Positions 39,026 to 45,105 of a DNA stretch of 45,105 nt are shown piece by piece. Source of the stretch: a virus; the IMG/VR virus record IMGVR_UViG_3300047560_001508, positions 1-45,105 of that record. One strand, written 5' to 3'. Under the pieces are notes generated by a model. The model saw only the letters and a list, made by a program, of their open reading frames with translations. It ran no database searches and was not told where the DNA came from. Position 1 is the first letter of the stretch, and every line of letters begins with the position of its first letter. A program made the position numbers and the translations under genes.

Positions 39026-39535
39026 ATGAGATTTTCACAAAACACAATCAATCAAGTAGCTGGGTACGATCAACCAATCCTAGCAGAAGAACTAGTATGG
39101 CGTACTGATGACTACTGGGACGTAACCTTTACAAACTCATCAACAGATCAAACAGCAGTTGATCTTACAGGCTGGAGTTTTTCACTACGCTTAATTCGCC
39201 GTCTTGTTGACGAGATTGTTGATGTAAGAAACAAAGGAATAGAACTAGTAAATCTTAGAGCAGCAAGTGGAGCAACAGAGATTGTGCTTGATTCTAACAT
39301 CAAACTAGTAGACCCTGCTAACGGACGTATTCGTATGCTGATCAACGACGATATGTTTGACGAGATGAAGCCTGCTATTGATTCTGTTAGTCCACCAGTC
39401 TACACTGGATACATTGGTGCTACTATGCCAGCAAGTGGAACCGTAGGATCAGAAGACTACATCCCAGAGCAAACTAAAAAGATATTGCTGTTGTTTATCG
39501 TTTCCTCAGATGGAATCTCAGCACAGACAACATAA
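39026..39535 (+). CDS. Fibre-cluster beta protein, second copy type
   Basis: The 169-residue protein starts at ATG 39026, directly after fibre 1. ELVWRTDDYWDVTFTNSSTD and AVDLTGWSFSLRLIRR match the layout of the 35042 gene (domain entering DLTNWTF). It probably joins the second fibre to the tail. The following gene is an endonuclease, so the fibre cluster is interrupted here. Confidence 0.6.
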   Translation: MRFSQNTINQVAGYDQPILAEELVWRTDDYWDVTFTNSSTDQTAVDLTGWSFSLRLIRRLVDEIVDVRNKGIELVNLRAASGATEIVLDSNIKLVDPANGRIRMLINDDMFDEMKPAIDSVSPPVYTGYIGATMPASGTVGSEDYIPEQTKKILLLFIVSSDGISAQTT

Positions 39536-39539
39536 ACAT

Positions 39540-40121
39540 ATGAACAACAACATCTACTACATATACATACATGAGCGCCTAGATACTGGTCTGCCTTTCT
39601 ATGTTGGTAAAGGTAAACGTGATCGAGATACCTCTAACAACAGTAGAAATAACTACTGGCACAACATTGTCAATAAACATGGGTTTCGCTCACGCAGAAT
39701 ACAGGAAAACATGTCTAACACACAGGCTAATAATGCTGAGAAGTTAGTTATTGCTGCTATGCGAAAAAGATACAGTCTTGTAAATATTACCAACGGTGGC
39801 GAGGGAGCTTCATTTAAGAGAAGTGCTGAGACTTGTAAAAAGATTAGAGATGCGTGTATAGCCAGAGGTGCTGGGCGAAGGGATTTTGGGGACATATCAA
39901 GAGCCACCGCAGCGCAGAGATCTGTTACTCTTAGAGAGGGCTATAGAACAGGGAGACTCAGATCACCAACACTTGGAGTTAAACGAGATGATCTAGCAGA
40001 GAGAAATAAGCTCGGTACTGGAAAGAAATGGTACTCGTTTGATGGTAAGTCAAAACAGTTCTTTCCTGATCAGGCACCAGAGCCCTGGGCTCTTGGAAGA
40101 ATCTACAAACGAAAGAAATAA
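39540..40121 (+). CDS. GIY-YIG homing endonuclease
   Basis: The 193-residue protein starts at ATG 39540. NIYYIYIHE (4-12) and LPFYVGKGKRDRD (18-30) are the GIY and YIG strands, and NNAEKLVIAAMRKRY holds the likely catalytic Glu. The C-terminal half has SFKRSAETCKKIRDA, a NUMOD-type helix, and a region ending WYSFDGKSKQFFPDQ like modular DNA-binding repeats. It lies free-standing between fibre genes with no Shine-Dalgarno sequence, a usual place for a homing gene that spreads by cutting fibre genes of rivals. Confidence 0.8.
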   Translation: MNNNIYYIYIHERLDTGLPFYVGKGKRDRDTSNNSRNNYWHNIVNKHGFRSRRIQENMSNTQANNAEKLVIAAMRKRYSLVNITNGGEGASFKRSAETCKKIRDACIARGAGRRDFGDISRATAAQRSVTLREGYRTGRLRSPTLGVKRDDLAERNKLGTGKKWYSFDGKSKQFFPDQAPEPWALGRIYKRKK

Positions 40122-40130
40122 GGAAAACAA

Positions 40131-43100
40131 ATGGCAACAGCAAACTCTGTTAGTATGAAGTTTGACAACGGCAAGAACTTCAACGTAACAATCAACAAGA
40201 GCGGTGTGCGAACATATAGTCACGGCTCTACTGGCGAAGTTCAGATAGCCGCAAACGGCGGATTCAACAGTAGTGGGTATCTTGTTTTTGATACAACCAC
40301 AAACACACTTACTGCGCAAAATATTACTGTAACTGGTAATATTACCGTTCCTGCTAACAGCTTCAAACTTGCTGGCGGTAACAGCGGACAGCTACTATCT
40401 ACAGATGGTAGCGGTAATCTTACATGGATTGATAATAGCAGTGGTGCTAGTGGCTCTACTGGACAAGTTCAGATTGCTGCTGCCGATGGCTCACTTGCTG
40501 CTAGTGATCAACTGTCGTTTGCTAGTCAAACACTAACCGTAGCTGGCGCAGTAGTTCCATACACAACACTAACATATGACTTAGGAAGTCCTACACGAAA
40601 GTGGAAGGATATTCACTTAAGTGGAAACACCATTTATCTTGGCGAGACATCTATCAGTGCCGATCCAGATGGTGGTATTCAAGTTCCAAGTCTATCAACC
40701 AGTGGCGCTATTCAAGCAGGTAATATCTCTGTAAATGAGATTGTTACAAACACTATTGCTGGTGTACTAACAACATCAGATCAGCCAGGCATTACATCTG
40801 TTGGCCCACTAGAGCGACTAGTTGTTAAGCAAGAAGTTGAGTTTCAAGCTGCTAACGTTGTTACTGCTAACTACTTCAGCGGTACTATTGACTCACTAAG
40901 TGGCTATCAGCCAAACATTACAAGTGTAGGTACCTTACAAGGTCTATCTGTTACTGGCACTATTAGTGCTACTGGTGGATTCTCAGCAAGTAGTATCAAC
41001 ACACCAGAGATAACAACTGGCGCACTTAATGTTAGTGCTGTTGGTACAAGTAATCTTGGTAATGCTGCTCACGCTGGCTTCTTTGTTGGTGATGGTCGCT
41101 ACCTAAGCAATCTACAAGTTGGTAGTTATGTAAGTAACGGCAGTAGTAAGGTTGAAGTTTTACCTAACGCCGCAATCACCTTTAGATCCAACGGTGTTGC
41201 TAACGTTATGGTTGTTGACAGCACTGGTGTCAACATTGCTAGTAATGTTCAAGTACCTAATGTTAACACTACTACAGTAACTGCTACTACTGCTAATGTT
41301 AGAACACTTAATGCTAGCGGTAATGTTAACGCAACAGACTTGTATGTCAGCGATAGTACTTTCTTTGATGGTCCAGTAGAAGCAAACTCAATCTCTACAA
41401 CACACCTAAGTGCTCGCTTAGACGCACAGGTAGATGGCACACTCACCGCACAGCGAGCAACTATTGTTGATTTTACAGTTCTAGAACAGACAGACTTAAA
41501 CTCACTTGGTAATATTAAGATTACTGGTGGTGCTAATGGTCAAAGTATTGTTACTGACGGTCGTGGTGGTTTACGCTGGGAGTTCACAAGCGGAAACTTA
41601 GGAACACCTAACAGCATCTTTGGTGGTGGTACTGCTATTACGATTCTTAATGATGGTAATATTGCTGCTAACGTTAATGGTGTTAGTAATGTTGTTACCC
41701 TATCAAACTCAGTACTAAAAGTCAACGCTATCAGCAACTTAGGTCTTGCTAGTAATGTCAAGATTGGTGGTGGTATGAGCGGTCAGCAACTCACAACAGA
41801 TGGTACTGGTAATCTACGCTGGTCATCTCCACCTGTTGGCGTAGTTACAATTAAGTTTGATGTGCCATCTAATGCTAACAATCAATCGTTTACATCAGAT
41901 CTACTACGAGCATACAACAGCAGTAACACAGCAGTTACCGTTACAAGAAACGGTGTTGTTGTTGACCCAGAGAACTATACAGTTGTTAACAACACACTAT
42001 ACTTAAATACCGTTGCGTACAGTGGAGATGAGATTATTGTTCTACCAAGTGGTCCAACTAGTAATGTCACTGGGTCTAGCGCATCTGGAACCGTTACCGC
42101 AGTTACTGGTACAGGTGGCGGTCTTGGTTTCTCATTAGATGGATACATTACAGATAGTGGAAATATTACGCTAACCGTTCCATCGGCTGCTAATCTTCGT
42201 CAAGACTTAGCACTTGGTAATATCTCTACAGTTAACTTGGTTGGTAACAGCGCCAAGTATTTGCGTGGTGATGGATCATGGAGCACTATTGCTGTAAGTG
42301 GTAGTAGTGTAGTTGGTGAGGTTGCTAACGCTGCTTTTGCTACCGCTACTGATCTTGCGGCTCGTGCCAATGTAGCTACCCTAGCAGATGTTGCTACTAC
42401 TGCTCTTGGTGTTAATGGTAGTAATGTAAGTGGTACTGTCGCTAGTGCTGCTAATAGTGTCTATGCTGATAATGCTGGTAGTGCTTCTGTAGCGGCTGTT
42501 GCTAATCTTGCTACTGTCGCAACAACTGCCTACTCTGTTGATGCCGCAAACATCAATGGCACAGTTGCGTACAGTGCTAATAGTGGAACAGCCGATGTTG
42601 CTAAGTCAGTTGCTGGCTACAATGTTACTGGTAATGTTGCTTTCGCTGAGGTTGCCAATAGCGTAGCACTAGCCAATGTAGTTGGTGCTGGTAATATCGC
42701 AAGCATCAACATCACTGGCAATAGCGGTCAAGTATTTTTAGGCAATGGCACATTCGCTGCTGTACCAGCTGCTGGAACAGAAGGACAGCTACAGTTTAAC
42801 AGCGGTGGTACTATTAATGGGGCTAATATTACATGGACTGATAGTGTGAGACTATCAGTTCGCGGACAAGTAACCAGCAGTGCTGAAAACTTATCTCCTT
42901 TTTCTGGATATAGATACAGCAACGATACCACACAGTCAGTTATGTTCTTAGGTAAATCTCGTGGAACTCGTAGTGTTCCTGCTTCTATACAAGCTGGAGA
43001 TCAGGTAGCTGGTGTAAGTAGTGCTGCTTTTGTTGGTAACACTCTTGGTACAGTGACGCTCGATGGATCTAATGGATGGACACCATCATTTGGTTTGTTT

Positions 43101-43403
43101 AGTGCCAACGTTACTGCCCTTCCTACTGTTGCTGGTGGTTATCCAGATACTCTTACTGCTATCATTACTAGCAACTCAGCAGCAAACCTTAGTCGCTATA
43201 CAGCAGTGTTTGATACCTCACAGCAGTCCATTATGTACGGTAACTTAGTTATGAATAGTGGTGGTGGACAAAAAGCCACACAGTACATACCAACAACCGC
43301 AACATCTGCTGGCGCTAAAGGACAGATTGCTTACGACACTAACTATGTGTATATCTGTGTAGCCGCAAACACATGGAAGCGCTCGGCACTAACAACTTGG
43401 TAA
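40131..43403 (+). CDS. Tail fibre protein 2
   Basis: The 1090-residue protein starts after AAGGAAA. It has the GGNSGQLLSTDGSGNLTWID and GGMSGQQLTTDGTGNLRWSS repeat types shared with fibres 1 and 3. A stretch of Ala/Val/Asn-rich repeats (AANSVYADNAGSASVAAVAN) at about residues 735-860 looks like a trimeric stalk. The end (KGQIAYDTNYVYICVAANTW) is a common C-terminal tip motif in phage fibres. Confidence 0.8.
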   Translation: MATANSVSMKFDNGKNFNVTINKSGVRTYSHGSTGEVQIAANGGFNSSGYLVFDTTTNTLTAQNITVTGNITVPANSFKLAGGNSGQLLSTDGSGNLTWIDNSSGASGSTGQVQIAAADGSLAASDQLSFASQTLTVAGAVVPYTTLTYDLGSPTRKWKDIHLSGNTIYLGETSISADPDGGIQVPSLSTSGAIQAGNISVNEIVTNTIAGVLTTSDQPGITSVGPLERLVVKQEVEFQAANVVTANYFSGTIDSLSGYQPNITSVGTLQGLSVTGTISATGGFSASSINTPEITTGALNVSAVGTSNLGNAAHAGFFVGDGRYLSNLQVGSYVSNGSSKVEVLPNAAITFRSNGVANVMVVDSTGVNIASNVQVPNVNTTTVTATTANVRTLNASGNVNATDLYVSDSTFFDGPVEANSISTTHLSARLDAQVDGTLTAQRATIVDFTVLEQTDLNSLGNIKITGGANGQSIVTDGRGGLRWEFTSGNLGTPNSIFGGGTAITILNDGNIAANVNGVSNVVTLSNSVLKVNAISNLGLASNVKIGGGMSGQQLTTDGTGNLRWSSPPVGVVTIKFDVPSNANNQSFTSDLLRAYNSSNTAVTVTRNGVVVDPENYTVVNNTLYLNTVAYSGDEIIVLPSGPTSNVTGSSASGTVTAVTGTGGGLGFSLDGYITDSGNITLTVPSAANLRQDLALGNISTVNLVGNSAKYLRGDGSWSTIAVSGSSVVGEVANAAFATATDLAARANVATLADVATTALGVNGSNVSGTVASAANSVYADNAGSASVAAVANLATVATTAYSVDAANINGTVAYSANSGTADVAKSVAGYNVTGNVAFAEVANSVALANVVGAGNIASINITGNSGQVFLGNGTFAAVPAAGTEGQLQFNSGGTINGANITWTDSVRLSVRGQVTSSAENLSPFSGYRYSNDTTQSVMFLGKSRGTRSVPASIQAGDQVAGVSSAAFVGNTLGTVTLDGSNGWTPSFGLFSANVTALPTVAGGYPDTLTAIITSNSAANLSRYTAVFDTSQQSIMYGNLVMNSGGGQKATQYIPTTATSAGAKGQIAYDTNYVYICVAANTWKRSALTTW

Positions 43404-43415
43404 TAAAGGAAAACA

Positions 43416-45105
43416 ATGAACAAGAATAATCAAATCATCAGTAACTTTCCACAGATCACAACAAGTGATACGAACGGAAACATTACTGGTCTACAAGTAG
43501 CCAATATTACCGTAAGTAGTGGCGCTAATCTTGGAAACATTAGCGGTGTCAAAATCGGTGGAGGTGCTAATAGACAGGTGCTAGTCACTGACGGTGCTGG
43601 TAATCTTAGTTGGACAGCAATGGCTAATGATGATGCTAACTATGCTAACTTCGCTGGAACCGCTAATATAGCAAACACTGCCAAGAGTGTAGCACTTGCT
43701 AATGTGTCGGGTGCTGGTAATATCGCTAACATCAATCTAAGTGGTAATGTAGGTGACTATCTCTCTGGTAATGGTAGTTGGGTAGTATTAGACAAGACCT
43801 CAATAGCAAACGGCGAAAGTAATGTAACTGTATACGCTGACATAGTAACAATGAGTAGCAATGGTGTTGCTAATATCATGGTGATTGATGGCGACAGAGT
43901 ATCAGTAGATGGTACTTTACAAGTAAATGTAAATGCTTATGTCTCTAACTTCATAGCAAACGGCAGTGAGGTATCCCTAGGTAATATTGCTAATCTACAC
44001 ATCTATGGTGGCAATGCTGGTCAGTATCTACAAACAGATGGCACTGGCACACTACAATGGGCTACTGTTGCTAGTGATGGTATTTCTAATGGCACCTCTA
44101 ATGTAGCGATTGCGGTGGCAGATGGTAATGTTACCGTTGGCGTCAACGGAACTGCTAACATCGTACAAATACATGAAGGCGGCTTAGCACTAGATGGTTA
44201 CTTAGAAACAACCAGTAGAGTGTATCCAGAGAGCCTAGAAGTTGTTGATGTAGCAAATATCATTATTCCTGGTGGAGCAAACGGACAAGTTCTCTCTACT
44301 GATGGTAACGGCGTGTTATCATGGACAGCAACTGCGGCACAAAATGCTATCGTAAATGGCACCTCTAATGTTAATATCTCTAGCGCTAACGGCAATGTTG
44401 CGTTTAGTGTAGGTGGTACTACAAACACTGCTGTATTCTCTAATGCGGTAACTACCTTCAACACTGACTTAGTTGTCACTGGTAATCTAGACATTCAAGG
44501 CAATATTACATACATAGAATCCAATACAGTAAACATCAATGACAAAAATATTACACTTGCTAATGCGGCTGCTAACTCCGTTCAAGCAGATGGCGGTGGT
44601 TTTACTATTGCTGGCGCTAACGCTACTTTCGTATATACTAACAGCAGTAACTCATTCACTTCCTCTCATTCCATAGCGGCTCCTGTCTTTACTGGCATTC
44701 ATCGTGGTGCTTCACAAGACCTAGTAGTTAATAAATCTGGGGGTGCGCTTGTTATCGGTGATGCTGTTTATATTAGCGGTGCTCAAGGTCAGCGTATTGC
44801 TGTTGCTAAGGCAAGTAATGCTAGTGAGGGTCTAAGTGCTGGCACAATCGGTATCATTGCTATAGGCGGAGCTGATAACTCAGAGTGCTATGTTCAGTAT
44901 CATGGCGTTTTAAGTGGAGTAAATACTGGTGGATTAACTGAAGGTGCTCCTGTATTCTTAGGAGCAACTGCTGGTACTTGGACTACTACTGAACCTATTT
45001 CACCAGCACACTTAGTTGTCATTGGTTTTATTCAACGAGCACACGCTAGTCAGGGCGAGATTTACATTGATGTAAATAACTTCCAAGAGTTAGCAGAATG
45101 TAGCG
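43416..45105 (+). CDS. Tail fibre protein 3, N-terminal part (continues at position 1)
   Basis: The frame is open for 563 codons to the last base. If the genome is circular it runs on to 728, giving 805 residues. It has GGGANRQVLVTDGAGNLSWT repeats, the IVQIHEGGLALDGYLETTSR module also in fibre 1, and INDKNITLANAAANSVQADG with VYISGAQGQRIAVAKASNAS. These last are modules known from phage fibre and structural proteins. In relatives I recall, an EL-x-ELHDV motif follows the DAVYIS-type domain; here ELAECSDV spans the window junction. AAAGGAAA precedes the ATG. Confidence 0.8.
   Translation, partial: MNKNNQIISNFPQITTSDTNGNITGLQVANITVSSGANLGNISGVKIGGGANRQVLVTDGAGNLSWTAMANDDANYANFAGTANIANTAKSVALANVSGAGNIANINLSGNVGDYLSGNGSWVVLDKTSIANGESNVTVYADIVTMSSNGVANIMVIDGDRVSVDGTLQVNVNAYVSNFIANGSEVSLGNIANLHIYGGNAGQYLQTDGTGTLQWATVASDGISNGTSNVAIAVADGNVTVGVNGTANIVQIHEGGLALDGYLETTSRVYPESLEVVDVANIIIPGGANGQVLSTDGNGVLSWTATAAQNAIVNGTSNVNISSANGNVAFSVGGTTNTAVFSNAVTTFNTDLVVTGNLDIQGNITYIESNTVNINDKNITLANAAANSVQADGGGFTIAGANATFVYTNSSNSFTSSHSIAAPVFTGIHRGASQDLVVNKSGGALVIGDAVYISGAQGQRIAVAKASNASEGLSAGTIGIIAIGGADNSECYVQYHGVLSGVNTGGLTEGAPVFLGATAGTWTTTEPISPAHLVVIGFIQRAHASQGEIYIDVNNFQELAECS

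Noticed and set aside
1-45105. Direct terminal repeat joining the window ends
   Set aside because: First and last bases show no overlap by eye; circularity rests on frame continuity only.

Overview
The window looks like the whole genome of a tailed double-stranded DNA phage with a siphovirus-type long non-contractile tail, opened at an arbitrary point inside a tail-fibre gene. The fibre gene that runs off the right end (from 43416) and the open frame at the left end (1-728) are in the same reading frame when the ends are joined, giving one 805-residue protein. Tail-fibre modules, a λ-J-like tail tip, an HK97-type head module and good Shine-Dalgarno and σ70 signals point to a bacterial, probably Gram-negative and perhaps aquatic, host. 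The host cannot be named from sequence alone. I see no integrase, repressor, endolysin, DNA polymerase or tRNA.

Layout. (1) 1-1163, rightward: end of the last fibre gene, a small membrane protein and a small basic protein, closed by an intrinsic terminator at 1197-1229. (2) 1257-6857, leftward: fourteen small, mostly unknown early genes. Nearly every unit has its own near-consensus σ70 promoter with a conserved spacer, and several promoters carry palindromic operators. A six-gene operon here ends in a TAGT-type glycosyltransferase and its small companion. (3) 6986-12854, rightward: a T4 gp55-like late sigma factor, a GIY-YIG nuclease, a primase-polymerase with a structured 5' leader, an SF3-like ATPase with a degenerate P-loop, a possible CoiA-like nuclease and a coiled-coil protein. 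(4) 12855-14129: a candidate small RNA (σ70 promoter, closing helix, terminator) followed by an SPPY-type DNA methyltransferase flanked by 46-bp direct repeats. (5) 14148-16740: small unknown genes, one with NUMOD-like repeats. (6) 16737-24154: terminase, portal, a Dps-like ferritin, scaffold, major capsid, connectors and tail tube. (7) 24227-43403: tail chaperones with a GGGAAAG -1 frameshift, tape measure, tail tip and fibres, with a GIY-YIG homing endonuclease between two fibre genes.

How it works together (inference). Host σ70 polymerase reads the leftward early array, the sigma-factor gene and the replication genes. The gp55-like sigma then directs late transcription from GATAAATA boxes (T4 late box is TATAAATA) placed before the methyltransferase, portal, capsid, tail and fibre genes. 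At six of these boxes an ATG begins 3-6 nt downstream, about where transcription should start. This suggests leaderless late mRNAs or short leader peptides.
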